37,784 nucleotides of DNA from Prevotellaceae bacterium (GCA_029218445.1 JAQXRI010000015.1:1-37784), one strand, 5' to 3'. Shown: positions 15,751-25,150, counted from the first letter of the stretch. The notes: generated from the letters alone by a model not told the origin. Numbers and translations are program-made.

Positions 15751-18700
15751 ATGAAAACAGCAACGACAATTATCCTATACTTATGCACAGCATTGTTTGC
15801 CCACGCATACGACTTGCCAAACAACGACGAGCATATTATAAACAACGCCGCACAAATAAGCATCCACGCCTTTGACAGCGACGAGTCAGGACGCTTGATG
15901 ATTGACCATAACGGCATGTTGTGGATGGGTTCAAGCAATGGACTCATATCGTTTGACGGCTATCTGTTCAAATCGTACAGGTCGGATGCCTTCACCACAG
16001 GCATTCTGCCAAACAACGTCGTAATATCGCTGACCGAAGACCTTGACGACAATATATGGATTGGTACGCGCGACGGACTGGTGAAAATGGACAGAAGAAA
16101 GGGCCTGTTCAAAACCTATAGGCTGCCGGGAAAGAACCAAAGAATTATATATTGCCTATACACAACCAAAGACGGAACGGTGTGGATAGGCACCGACGGA
16201 GGCCTGACGAGATACGACAAGAAGACCGACTCGTTCTACACTTACAACATCGACACTTACTATAGTGTAAAGTCGATAAAGGAAGACCAAAAGGGCAACC
16301 TCTACATCGGAACATGGGACTCGGGATTGATGCGCCTCCGTTCTGACCGCACTACCATTGACCAGTATCCACCGCTCAACTCCCTCAACTCGGCCTATTC
16401 GCTGTTCATCGACAGCCGCCAGCGACTTTGGATAGGCACGTGGGAATACGGAATGGCCATGATAGAGAATCCCGACAACTACACGAATCCCATAATCAAA
16501 CGCTACTACGCCCCTGGAAGCACGCTGAAGATAGTGAACAACATCATTGAGGACCCGCTGACCCACAAGATTTGGGTTTGCGGCAGAGAGGGCATCGGCA
16601 TATATGATGAAGGGGAAGACAAGTTCAGACTGTTTGAGAAATACAAGTATTGCGGCGACATAGTGACCGACAATCACGGACACATATTCGTGGCAACCGT
16701 GGAAAACGGAATACTCAAGCTGGACACCAACCCACGTGAATATAAAGTATTCCCTCTTAACGCTACTGCCGAAAGCCGTCCGGCAGGCAACATTGAAAGC
16801 ATGTACACAGCCGACGGACGATGGTTCTGGCTCGGACTTAAGCCATGCGGATTGGCACTTTACGATTTGCAAACTGGCAACACCTTATACAATATGGACA
16901 TCCCGCTGCTGAAACGCCACCCCGAGGCCGCCAATATTACCAAGGCCATCGTACCTTCGATAATAGGCGACAAGGGGAAAATATGGATGGCCAACAGCAG
17001 CTATGGATTATATATGGTCGATGGAGACGACATCAGGCTGATGAACACTGAAAACACCCATTTCATCGTTGACGATTACGTCAACTGTCTTTTCCGCGAC
17101 CGCGACGGCAACATCTGGGTAGGACAACGAGGCGGTCTGAGCGTGGTGTTCCCCGACCTTACAGGCAAACAAGTCATACTTAAGGACACAAAGAGAAACT
17201 ACTCTGTGTGTGATGTGAGAAACATCAGCCAAGACAAGAAAGGCAACATCTGGATAGCAACCGACAATGAAGGAATAATAAGACTTACGGGCAACCCACG
17301 ACAGCCCAAGGGCATAAGGACAAAACAATACAGTCCACGACACAACAACTTTGTGTCGAGCGAGGCCATGCAGTGCCTTGAAGACTCGCGCGGAAGGATG
17401 TGGGCGGTATCCAACGGCGGAGGACTGTTTGAATACAACGCCGCCACCGACTGTTTCGAGCCGCGCAACATGGAGTATCATATCACAGCTTCACGCATGT
17501 GCGCCATAACAGAAGACAACTTCGGCTGCATTTGGGTAAGTACCGACAAGGCGTTTCTCAAGCTCAACTTCAGCAATGGCAAGACTCCTTCCATAAAAAC
17601 ATTCCCCAACGAGGACGGGCGTGGAAAACGGCTTGCCTCAATGAACAACATCTACAAATGGGGCAACGAACTGTATTTAGGCGGCAACAGGGCTCTGCTC
17701 TCTATTACCCCCAAAAAGCCAAGAACTCAGGCAAAGCCCATTTCGAAACTCATTGTCACCGACATATACATCGACGACCAGCCTATAAAGTCAATTGACT
17801 CTCTTTTGCATCGGACAATCATCGATGACACGCCGATATATGCACAAAAAATCACCATTCCACCGACAATAAACAAGTTCTCCATAGAATTTGCACTGCT
17901 CAACTATTTCAACCAAGACCAAACGAGCTATGCCTATTTCCTCGAAGGATATGACAAAGATTGGCACTACATTGATGCCACTTCAAGAAAAGCCACTTTT
18001 GAAAATCTTCCTTGGGGAGAATACAAACTGTACATAAAAGCAACAGACAACTCGGGCAATACGCAAGAGCTGCCTTATGGCATCAGCATACACATACTTC
18101 CACCATGGTACGCCACATGGTGGGCTTTCGGTGGCTATATTATCATGCTTGTGGTTGTCATTTTGGTTTGCGTCATGTGGTACAGAAACTACATGTGGAC
18201 TAAAAACCGACTTCAGATGGCCGTCGTATTTACAAACATCACACATGAGCTGCTGACTCCACTCACGGTAATAAAGGCTGTGGTTGACGAGGTGAAGGCG
18301 GCATATCCGTCACTCGGCAACGAGCATGAGCTCATCAACAGCAACATCAACAAGATAACACGACTGCTCCGACAAATACTTGAAGTAAGAAAGTCGCAGG
18401 CAGGACAGCTGAAGATAAAAGTGAGCCAAAACGACCTTGCCGGCTTCATTTCGAACATCTGCCACAACCTGCGGCCTATGGCTACGGCCAAAAACATCGA
18501 CCTTACACTAAGGTGCGACAAGCCTGAAAGACTGGGCAAGGCATGGTTTGACACCGACAAAGTAGAAACAATACTAAGCAACCTCATCTCAAATTCCATA
18601 AAATACGGGAAAGAGAAGGGTGTGGTAGAAATCACCTTGACGCAAGAAAAAGGACAGGCCACAATCACCATAGAAGACAATGGAATAGGCATGAACCGAC

Positions 18701-19788
18701 AACAAATGAAGAACCTCTACACCCGTTTTCTTGACGGCAACTACAGAAAGATGAAAACCACCGGAACGGGCATAGGACTCTCGCTCACACACAATCTCGT
18801 GCAACTGCATCACGGCACGATAGACTGCAGAAGCAAGGAGAACGAAGGTACACTGTTCACCATAAGCCTGCCAATAGAGAAAAAAGCATACGCTGACAAC
18901 GAAATAGAACAGACAACGACAGAATACCTTGCCACAAAGGCCCTGGAAGAAAACCGCATTTCGGGCTACTCGCTGACAAGTCGTTCATCAACAGAAGATG
19001 GCGGCGACCGCGAATATACGGCATTGGTTGTGGAAGACAACGAAGAACTGCTCAACCTCATGAAGCACCTGCTTAAGAAAAGGTACAACGTGCTTACCGC
19101 CAAAAACGGCAAGCAGGCATTGAGGATAATACAAAGGGAAGAGCTCGACATCGTAATATCGGACGTTATGATGCCAGTAATGGACGGCATCGAACTGACA
19201 AGGCTGATAAAGAACGACAAGAACTATGCCCAACTGCCCGTGATACTGCTGACGGCGAAAACGCAGGAAGAAGACAAGAACAAAGGCTACGAGATGGGGG
19301 CCGACGACTACATCACCAAGCCCTTCAACCTCAACGACCTGATGCTGCGCGTGGAAAACATTATAAAAAACCGCTACCGCATAAGGGAAAAGTTTAAGTC
19401 GCAAACCGAATACAAGGTAGAGGAGCAGCACTACAGCAACCCTGACGAGGCTTTTGTAGAGAAGGCCATCGAGTGCATAAAGAACCATTTGGAGGATGCC
19501 GACTACGACCGCGAGTCGTTTGCCAACGACATGTGCATATCGTCGTCAACACTATACAACAAGCTGCGCGCCATTACGGGACAAAGCGTCACGGGATTCA
19601 TCACCTCGGTAAGACTGAAGGAGGCCTGCCGAATAGCACGCAGCACGCCGGGGATATCGGTAACGGAACTGTCGGTGAAAGTGGGGTTCAATACTCCAAA
19701 ATATTTCACCAAATGCTTCAAGAAAGAATTTGGCATGTTGCTGAAAGAGTATCTTGAGAACGAAAGCAAACAAGAGAAAAAGGAATAA
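15751..19788 (+). CDS. Hybrid two-component system sensor/regulator (HTCS) of the PUL
   Basis: A single 1345-residue protein that senses a sugar in the periplasm and activates PUL genes. Signal peptide (about 1-20); about 14 Reg_prop beta-propeller repeats (about 30-680; for example MWIGSSNGLISF and IWVGQRGGL); Y_Y_Y domain (about 690-785); one membrane helix (about 790-812); HisKA with phospho-acceptor His832 in FTNITHELLTPLT; HATPase with NLISNSIKYG, DNGIGM and TGTGIGLSL (about 940-1010); receiver domain with phospho-acceptor Asp1138 in ISDVMMP; and a C-terminal AraC helix-turn-helix (about 1240-1340; FANDMCISSSTLYNKLRAI, VGFNTPKYFTKCFKKEFG). All key residues are present. It is divergent from the GH43-like gene, the usual placement for a PUL regulator. 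The start codon opens the signal peptide and follows a -7 box. A LOG-family gene follows after 13 nt. Confidence 0.97.
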   Translation: MKTATTIILYLCTALFAHAYDLPNNDEHIINNAAQISIHAFDSDESGRLMIDHNGMLWMGSSNGLISFDGYLFKSYRSDAFTTGILPNNVVISLTEDLDDNIWIGTRDGLVKMDRRKGLFKTYRLPGKNQRIIYCLYTTKDGTVWIGTDGGLTRYDKKTDSFYTYNIDTYYSVKSIKEDQKGNLYIGTWDSGLMRLRSDRTTIDQYPPLNSLNSAYSLFIDSRQRLWIGTWEYGMAMIENPDNYTNPIIKRYYAPGSTLKIVNNIIEDPLTHKIWVCGREGIGIYDEGEDKFRLFEKYKYCGDIVTDNHGHIFVATVENGILKLDTNPREYKVFPLNATAESRPAGNIESMYTADGRWFWLGLKPCGLALYDLQTGNTLYNMDIPLLKRHPEAANITKAIVPSIIGDKGKIWMANSSYGLYMVDGDDIRLMNTENTHFIVDDYVNCLFRDRDGNIWVGQRGGLSVVFPDLTGKQVILKDTKRNYSVCDVRNISQDKKGNIWIATDNEGIIRLTGNPRQPKGIRTKQYSPRHNNFVSSEAMQCLEDSRGRMWAVSNGGGLFEYNAATDCFEPRNMEYHITASRMCAITEDNFGCIWVSTDKAFLKLNFSNGKTPSIKTFPNEDGRGKRLASMNNIYKWGNELYLGGNRALLSITPKKPRTQAKPISKLIVTDIYIDDQPIKSIDSLLHRTIIDDTPIYAQKITIPPTINKFSIEFALLNYFNQDQTSYAYFLEGYDKDWHYIDATSRKATFENLPWGEYKLYIKATDNSGNTQELPYGISIHILPPWYATWWAFGGYIIMLVVVILVCVMWYRNYMWTKNRLQMAVVFTNITHELLTPLTVIKAVVDEVKAAYPSLGNEHELINSNINKITRLLRQILEVRKSQAGQLKIKVSQNDLAGFISNICHNLRPMATAKNIDLTLRCDKPERLGKAWFDTDKVETILSNLISNSIKYGKEKGVVEITLTQEKGQATITIEDNGIGMNRQQMKNLYTRFLDGNYRKMKTTGTGIGLSLTHNLVQLHHGTIDCRSKENEGTLFTISLPIEKKAYADNEIEQTTTEYLATKALEENRISGYSLTSRSSTEDGGDREYTALVVEDNEELLNLMKHLLKKRYNVLTAKNGKQALRIIQREELDIVISDVMMPVMDGIELTRLIKNDKNYAQLPVILLTAKTQEEDKNKGYEMGADDYITKPFNLNDLMLRVENIIKNRYRIREKFKSQTEYKVEEQHYSNPDEAFVEKAIECIKNHLEDADYDRESFANDMCISSSTLYNKLRAITGQSVTGFITSVRLKEACRIARSTPGISVTELSVKVGFNTPKYFTKCFKKEFGMLLKEYLENESKQEKKE

Positions 19789-19801
19789 AAATCAAGCAAT
19801 T

Positions 19802-20329
19802 ATGAAAATAGGCATTTTCTGTTCAGCCAACGACGACATCGACGCTGAATATTTCAAAAAGACGGAAGAACTGGGACGCTGGGCTGCCGAAAACGGACAT
19901 ACCATAGTGTTCGGAGGCTGCAACATGGGACTAATGGAATGTGTAGCCAAAGCCGCCAAACAGGCCGGCGGCACTACTATAGGCGTTGTGCCGACACTCG
20001 TGGAGGAAAGAGGGCGCATCAGTGACTGGCTCGACGTACACATCCCTTGTGCCGACCTCAGCGACCGCAAGCAACTGCTGATGCTGCAGAGCGACGTCTT
20101 CGTGGCACTGCCAGGTGGCATAGGCACACTCGACGAGGTGTTCACTGTTATGGCCTCGGCCACAATTGGCTATCATTCAAAACGTGTGATACTCTACAAC
20201 ATCAACGGCTTTTGGAACAGCCTTATAGCAATGCTCAACGATTTGGAAAGAAAAGGTGTCGTACGCGGACAGTGGCAAAAACATCTCACGGTTGCTGCTA
20301 CACTGGAAGAAATTAAAAATATATGTTAA
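19802..20329 (+). CDS. LOG family protein (Rossmann-fold nucleoside phosphoribohydrolase type)
   Basis: The ORF track starts at 19754 inside the HTCS gene. The natural start is the ATG at 19802 (MKIGIFCSAN), giving 175 aa. The family, once annotated as lysine decarboxylase, hydrolyses nucleoside monophosphates such as cytokinin ribotides and AMP. Motifs: FGGCNMGLM (37-45) for phosphate binding, DRK (88-90), and the catalytic PGGIGTLDE (104-112). It is soluble, with no signal peptide. It lies only 13 nt after the HTCS stop and probably shares its transcript, at least by read-through. No functional link to the PUL is evident. The physiological substrate in Bacteroidota is not known to me. Confidence 0.9.
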   Translation: MKIGIFCSANDDIDAEYFKKTEELGRWAAENGHTIVFGGCNMGLMECVAKAAKQAGGTTIGVVPTLVEERGRISDWLDVHIPCADLSDRKQLLMLQSDVFVALPGGIGTLDEVFTVMASATIGYHSKRVILYNINGFWNSLIAMLNDLERKGVVRGQWQKHLTVAATLEEIKNIC

Positions 20330-20389
20330 ATAATTGTCGCGTCAATAATTTTTAAACCATAAACAAATGGTCGCTATATAAAAAATGCG

Positions 20390-20397
20390 TAATTTTG
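20390..20397 (+). promoter_or_regulatory. -7 element (TAATTTTG) before the PfkB kinase gene
   Basis: TAATTTTGC matches TAnnTTTG and lies 29 nt before the ATG. The -33 region is not conserved. Confidence 0.5.
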
Positions 20398-20426
20398 CAG
20401 CCTGAAAGATTTTATATATACATGAT

Positions 20427-21371
20427 ATGCGTAAAGTAATAGGTATAGGAGAGACTGTGCTCGACATCATTTTCAAAAACGACCAACCCATCAGCGCCGT
20501 TCCAGGAGGCTCGGTGTTCAATGGTCTCATCTCTTTGGGACGTGCAGGCGTTCAAACTTCATTGATAAGCGAAACCGGCAACGACCGCGTTGGCCGCCGT
20601 ATAGTCAGTTTCCTTGAGGAGAACGGCGTCGATGCGTCAAACGTCAACATCCATAAAGACAGCAAGTCGCCACTGTCATTGGCATTTCTCAACGACAACA
20701 ACGATGCCGAATACGTGTTCTACAAAGACCATCCCCACGACCGCCTCGACTTTGACTATCCTGAGGTGAACGCCGACGACATTGTGATGTTCGGCTCGTT
20801 CTATGCGGTCAATCCCGTCATTCGCCCGCAAGTGGCAGGATTCCTTGAATATGCCAAGAGCCACGGAGCGATAATATACTACGACGTCAACTTCCGCTCG
20901 TCGCACAAGAGCGAGGTGATGAAGATAACGCCCAACATGCTTGAGAATTTCGAATTATGCGACATTCTGCGAGGCAGCCGCGAAGACTTCGACGTGCTGT
21001 TTGCGAAAACCGATGCCGACTCCATCTACCGCAACAACATATCATTCTACACCCGTAACTTCATAATGACCCAAGGCGCCGAGCCGATAGAGCTAAGGGC
21101 CAACGGCGGCATAAGCAAAAGCTACGCCGTGGAGCCGACGGAAACAGTAAGCACCATAGGCGCAGGCGACAACTTCAATGCAGGATTCGTGTATGGACTA
21201 ATGAAATACGGCATCACCCGCCAACAAATAATGCATGGTCTTGCCACTGAGCAATGGGACAAGCTCATAGCCTCAGCGCAGAGGTTTTCGGCAGAGTGCT
21301 GCAAGAGCATAAACAACTACATTTCGGCCGACTTCGGAGCGACGCTGAAAGCGGAAGACAAGATACAATGA
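20427..21371 (+). CDS. PfkB/ribokinase-family carbohydrate kinase
   Basis: A 314-residue cytoplasmic sugar kinase that phosphorylates a hexose or pentose with ATP; fructokinase-like is the most likely subtype. The N-terminal substrate-side motif is GGSVFNGLISLGRAG (28-42), close to the PfkB signature 1. Signature 2 is STIGAGDNFNAGF, with the catalytic base Asp248. In place of the common N in substrate contacts it has a PGGSVFN loop, so the exact sugar is uncertain. The flavodiiron gene follows after 34 nt without a visible promoter, suggesting co-transcription. It is not obviously part of the upstream PUL, although a sugar kinase would suit it. Confidence 0.88.
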   Translation: MRKVIGIGETVLDIIFKNDQPISAVPGGSVFNGLISLGRAGVQTSLISETGNDRVGRRIVSFLEENGVDASNVNIHKDSKSPLSLAFLNDNNDAEYVFYKDHPHDRLDFDYPEVNADDIVMFGSFYAVNPVIRPQVAGFLEYAKSHGAIIYYDVNFRSSHKSEVMKITPNMLENFELCDILRGSREDFDVLFAKTDADSIYRNNISFYTRNFIMTQGAEPIELRANGGISKSYAVEPTETVSTIGAGDNFNAGFVYGLMKYGITRQQIMHGLATEQWDKLIASAQRFSAECCKSINNYISADFGATLKAEDKIQ

Positions 21372-21405
21372 AAAAAATACAATACACAACCAATTATATT
21401 ACATT

Positions 21406-22593
21406 ATGCAGACAATTACAAGCGAGATTCATTACGTAGGCGTCAACGACCGCAATAAAAATCTTTTTGAGGGACTGTGGCCACTGCCAAATGGCGTGTC
21501 ATACAACTCATACATCATAGACGATGAAAAAGTATGCCTCATCGACACCGTTGAGGTTGACTTCTTTATACCTTATATTAAAAACATACAGCAAGTCATT
21601 GGCAACCGCCCTATCGACTATCTTGTAATCAACCACATGGAGCCTGACCACAGCGGAGCCATCGAACTGATAAGAAAGTACTATCCTGACGTGAAAATCG
21701 TTGGCAACAAGAAAACCTTTGGCATGATGAAGGGATTCTACGGCATCAGCGACAACACGCTGGAGGTGAAAAACGGCGACACGCTGTCGCTGGGCAAGCA
21801 CACGCTGCAGTTTGTGCTTACGCCAATGGTGCATTGGCCCGAGACGATGGTGACGCTCGACACCACCGCCAACGTGCTTTTCTCAGGCGACGCCTTCGGC
21901 TGCTTCGGTGCGCTCAATGGCGGCATAATCGACTCGCAAATCAACTGCGACACATTCTGGCTCGAAATGGTGCGCTACTACTCAAACATAGTAGGAAAAT
22001 ACGGTACTCCCGTTCAGAGCGCGTTGAAGAAACTGGCAGGTGTGAAGCTCGACTACATCTGCTCAACCCATGGTCCCGTGTGGCATGAGAACATCGAGAA
22101 GGTCATGGCCATGTACGACAAGATGTCGAAATACGAAACCGAACCTGGACTCGTAATCTGCTATGGCACGATGTACGGCAACACCGAACGTGCTGCAGAA
22201 GTAATAGCTCGTGCAGCTTCAGAGGCAGGAGTGAAAAACATAGTGATGTACAACGTGTCGAAGACCCACCACTCCTACATCATACGCGACGTATTCCGCT
22301 ACAACGGACTCGTAGTAGGCGCACCAACCTACAACACAGGACTGTATCACGAAATGGACGTCCTACTTGCCGAACTCTCAAACAAAGACATCAAGAACCA
22401 CCACCTGGGCTGGTTTGGCAGCTACGGATGGGCAAGCAAGGCGGTAGGCAAGATAAAGGAAAGGAACGACACCAGACTGCACTTCAACCCTGTGGGCGAA
22501 CCTGTCGATATCTGCCAAAGCCTCAACGACGACACATTCAAACAGTGTGAAGAACTGGGACGCAAAATGGCTGAGGCGATATTGAAAAATTAA
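21406..22593 (+). CDS. FprA-family A-type flavoprotein (flavodiiron protein)
   Basis: A 395-residue cytoplasmic flavodiiron protein, which reduces O2 to water or NO to N2O and protects anaerobes. The N-terminal metallo-beta-lactamase-like domain holds the diiron ligands: His77, Glu79, Asp81 and His82 (HMEPDH), His143 (VHWPE), Asp162 (SGDAFG) and His222 (STHGPVW). All are the standard class A ligands. The C-terminal flavodoxin domain (about 248-395) has the FMN loop GTMYGNTE and the VVGAPTYN segment. There is no extra rubredoxin domain, so an external electron donor such as rubredoxin is needed. It follows the PfkB gene closely. Directly after the stop comes a long octanucleotide inverted repeat. 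Confidence 0.96.
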   Translation: MQTITSEIHYVGVNDRNKNLFEGLWPLPNGVSYNSYIIDDEKVCLIDTVEVDFFIPYIKNIQQVIGNRPIDYLVINHMEPDHSGAIELIRKYYPDVKIVGNKKTFGMMKGFYGISDNTLEVKNGDTLSLGKHTLQFVLTPMVHWPETMVTLDTTANVLFSGDAFGCFGALNGGIIDSQINCDTFWLEMVRYYSNIVGKYGTPVQSALKKLAGVKLDYICSTHGPVWHENIEKVMAMYDKMSKYETEPGLVICYGTMYGNTERAAEVIARAASEAGVKNIVMYNVSKTHHSYIIRDVFRYNGLVVGAPTYNTGLYHEMDVLLAELSNKDIKNHHLGWFGSYGWASKAVGKIKERNDTRLHFNPVGEPVDICQSLNDDTFKQCEELGRKMAEAILKN

Positions 22594-22668
22594 AAAATTA
22601 AAAAATTAAAGGATTAAAGTTCGTTGGCTCAACAGAACTTTAATTCTTTAATACTTTAATTATTTAAT
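22584..22668. repeat. Inverted repeat built from octanucleotide units, filling the spacer between two genes
   Basis: The left arm has ATT-A-rich units at 22589, 22597, 22605 and 22613 (period 8). The right arm has TAATTCTT, TAATACTT, TAATTATT and TAAT, also period 8. The arms pair for about 33 bp with three mismatches and one G:U, around a loop GTTGGCTCAACA that can itself form four pairs. It may act as a terminator or RNA-stability element after the flavodiiron gene. Confidence 0.85.
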
Positions 22669-22671
22669 GAA

Positions 22672-23904
22672 ATGAAATACAACACCGCTACATTACCCAA
22701 CGGACTAAGAATAATACATCTGCCTTCAACATCACAGGTAGTTTACTGCGGCTACGGCATCAATGCAGGCACACGCAATGAACTGCCTGGTGAAGAAGGC
22801 GTAGCCCACTTCTGCGAGCATACCACATTCAAGGGGACGGAACATAGGCGAGCATGGCACATCATCAACTGCCTTGAAAACGTTGGCGGCGACCTCAATG
22901 CCTTCACCAACAAGGAAGACACCGTATATTACTCAGCCATACTGAAAGAACATACGGCAAAGGCGGTTGACTTGCTGTCGGACATCGTGTTTCACAGCCG
23001 CTATCCACAAGCCGAGCTTGACAAGGAGATAGAAGTTATATGCGACGAGATAGAAAGCTACAACGACTCGCCTGCCGAACTGATATACGACCTGTTTGAA
23101 AACATCATTTTCGAAGGCCATCCACTTGGCCACAACATCTTGGGTAACTCACAGCAGCTGCGCACCTATACCACCGCTACGGCACTTGGTTTTACGAGCA
23201 GATACTACAAGCCCCACAATGCCATATTCTTTGCATACGGCGACATCGACTTCAAGCGTCTCGTGAACATTCTGAAACGTTCGACAAAGGGATTTCCCGC
23301 CGCCCAACCCACCGTTGGCGATGCCGACGTGGCAACTCCACTGCCGCCTTACGTGCCGCAAGAGAAGACGATAGACAAGGGAACCCACCAAGCCCACGTG
23401 ATGATTGGCAACCGTGCCTACAGCGTACACGACGAACGCCGCATGGCCCTCTATCTGCTCAACAACATACTTGGCGGCCCTGGCATGAACGCCCGTCTTA
23501 ACCTTTCGTTGCGCGAGCGTCACGGACTTGTATATACCGTAGAGAGCTCGATGGTGAGCTACAGCGACACTGGCGTATGGTGTGTGTATTTTGGCTGCGA
23601 CCCTCACGACGTGTCTCGTTGCCGTCGTCTTGTGGGCAAGGAGCTGCAGCGTGTCATAGAGAAGCCTCTAAGCACAGCACAGCTCAATGCCGCCAAGCGT
23701 CAGATAAAAGGTCAGTTGGGAGTGGCCTGCGACAACCGCGAGAGCTTTGCCCTCGACTTCGGCAAGAGCTTCCTGCACTATGGCTGGGAAAAGGACATCC
23801 ACAACCTCTTCCAACGCATCGACGCACTCACGGCCGAGCAGATACAACAAGTCGCCCAAGAAACATTTGCTCCTGAGCGACTTACTACGTTGATTATAAA
23901 GTGA
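22672..23904 (+). CDS. M16-family zinc metallopeptidase (processing-peptidase-like)
   Basis: A 410-residue single-unit M16 peptidase. The inverted zinc motif HxxEH appears as HFCEH (46-50). The third ligand is probably Glu126 in CDEIESYNDSP, 75 residues on, as expected for M16B. The C-terminal half holds the second M16 domain, with LNLSLRERHGLVYTVES (Arg/Tyr substrate-binding pair) at about 283-299. There is no signal peptide, so it is probably cytoplasmic. Related proteins process peptides or degrade protein fragments; the substrate is unknown. The start codon lies just after the octad inverted repeat and no promoter is visible, so expression may depend on read-through. The gene is convergent with the TlpA-like gene (13 nt apart). 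Confidence 0.93.
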   Translation: MKYNTATLPNGLRIIHLPSTSQVVYCGYGINAGTRNELPGEEGVAHFCEHTTFKGTEHRRAWHIINCLENVGGDLNAFTNKEDTVYYSAILKEHTAKAVDLLSDIVFHSRYPQAELDKEIEVICDEIESYNDSPAELIYDLFENIIFEGHPLGHNILGNSQQLRTYTTATALGFTSRYYKPHNAIFFAYGDIDFKRLVNILKRSTKGFPAAQPTVGDADVATPLPPYVPQEKTIDKGTHQAHVMIGNRAYSVHDERRMALYLLNNILGGPGMNARLNLSLRERHGLVYTVESSMVSYSDTGVWCVYFGCDPHDVSRCRRLVGKELQRVIEKPLSTAQLNAAKRQIKGQLGVACDNRESFALDFGKSFLHYGWEKDIHNLFQRIDALTAEQIQQVAQETFAPERLTTLIIK

Positions 23905-23917
23905 TGAGTTGTGAAAA

Positions 23918-25078
23918 CTAAAGTAGTCCTGCCACGGCAGCATCCAAATCCTTTATCTGCGCAGCACGGTTTACGAGCGTGTTCGACTTGTCGATGAGGA
24001 AGAAGTCAGGTACCGACTGGACATTGTAGAGGACGAGGTTATGCGAGTTGACGCTGGCGGGGTCGTGGACGCTAATCCATGGCAGAGCCGAAGTCTGCTG
24101 CTTCCAGAAATGCTCGTCGGCGTCGAGCGACACCTGATAGATTTCAAAACCCTGGGCGTGGTATTTGTTGTACACTTCACGAAGCATGAGGATGCGCTTT
24201 GGCGAGTCTTCCATGGCAAACACATGGAAGTCGAGCAGCACCACCTTGCCCTTCAGTTGACTCAACGAACACTCCTGCCCCTTGTTGTCGCGAAGCTTTA
24301 TGTCGATGATGCCTGCTGTTGAGACCTTGCTGGCGTCGATTTCCTTAGTTTGCTGTTCGGCAGCCACTATGCGCTCAGTCTTCATTCCCTCAATGGCAAT
24401 GTTGTGGAGGTTTTCACCGCGCTCGGAGTTGGGATAGAAAGTGTCCCAGCTTGTAGCCACTGCGGCAAACACCCTTATGTCGTCTTTGCTTGTGCGTGGA
24501 CTGAAAATAAGGTATGGCCCTATGGCCTGGAACAGTGCGAAATAAGACGAGGCGGCCTTTGGTTCCTGGAAAATGAAGTCTCGCTTCACTTCCTCCTTAT
24601 ATGCCGCAAGCAGCACGTTTATGCTGTCGTTGACAGCCTTTGAGCTTAGTTCCGGGCTGCGCTCAATGGCAATGGCCTTGTTCTGCAGCTCAATCTGCTT
24701 GAGAGCCAAAGTCTTGATTTTGGCACACTCTTCCGAGCCGCTCACCTCGTAGTCGCGAGCCATGTTTGGCATCTGTGCCTTCACGCTGACAGTTTCAGTA
24801 GAGTCGATTGAGATATTGATTATTTGTCCTGCAATGCGGAGCCGATAAAATTCAGGAGCTTCGGGACTCTTTCCGCTGAAGCTGAACTTTCCGTCAGCAT
24901 CAAGTATTACGGAGTCAACCGCCACTGGCCCCTGCAGACTCATGTTTTCAAAATAGAGAGTCGAGTCCTTTGCATTGGCCACCGACCCTTCTACATGGAA
25001 TTTCTTCTCTTGGCACGCCGTAAAGACGGATGCAGCCGCCATAACGACAGCCACTGGTAATAATTTTCTGATGTCCAT
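23918..25078 (-). CDS. TlpA/DUF4369-type thioredoxin-like lipoprotein lacking the CXXC motif
   Basis: The ORF track begins at 25189, but a full promoter lies inside that extension and the lipoprotein signal starts at 25078 (MDIRKLLPVAVV, lipobox FTAC). The protein is then 386 aa. Residues about 23-110 form a DUF4369-like beta domain (VEGSVANAKDSTLYFENM), followed by a helical linker. The C-terminal thioredoxin/AhpC-like fold (about 265-385) has GKVVLLDFHVFAMEDSPKR, where redox members have a CxxC after the DF-W segment. Both cysteines are absent, while the cis-Pro segment SVPDFFLID remains. It is therefore probably not a disulfide reductase; a binding or structural role is inferred. It is probably periplasmic-facing or outer-membrane anchored. 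Confidence 0.87.
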   Translation of the reverse strand: MDIRKLLPVAVVMAAASVFTACQEKKFHVEGSVANAKDSTLYFENMSLQGPVAVDSVILDADGKFSFSGKSPEAPEFYRLRIAGQIINISIDSTETVSVKAQMPNMARDYEVSGSEECAKIKTLALKQIELQNKAIAIERSPELSSKAVNDSINVLLAAYKEEVKRDFIFQEPKAASSYFALFQAIGPYLIFSPRTSKDDIRVFAAVATSWDTFYPNSERGENLHNIAIEGMKTERIVAAEQQTKEIDASKVSTAGIIDIKLRDNKGQECSLSQLKGKVVLLDFHVFAMEDSPKRILMLREVYNKYHAQGFEIYQVSLDADEHFWKQQTSALPWISVHDPASVNSHNLVLYNVQSVPDFFLIDKSNTLVNRAAQIKDLDAAVAGLL

Positions 25079-25103
25079 ATTATAAAATTGCAATTTCTGC
25101 GTG

Positions 25104-25134
25104 CAAAGGTACAACAAAAGAAACATAAAACAAA
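25104..25134 (-). promoter_or_regulatory. Promoter of the TlpA-like lipoprotein gene
   Basis: On the minus strand TTTG (25131-25134), 19 nt, then TACCTTTG (25104-25111): a perfect match in sequence and spacing to the Bacteroidota consensus. The start codon is 26 nt downstream. Confidence 0.75.
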
Positions 25135-25150
25135 AGAAATTGAAAAATAT

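Noticed and set aside
22584-22668. CRISPR-like reading of the octad repeats
   Set aside because: Units are contiguous with no spacers, far shorter than CRISPR repeats, and no cas genes are present.
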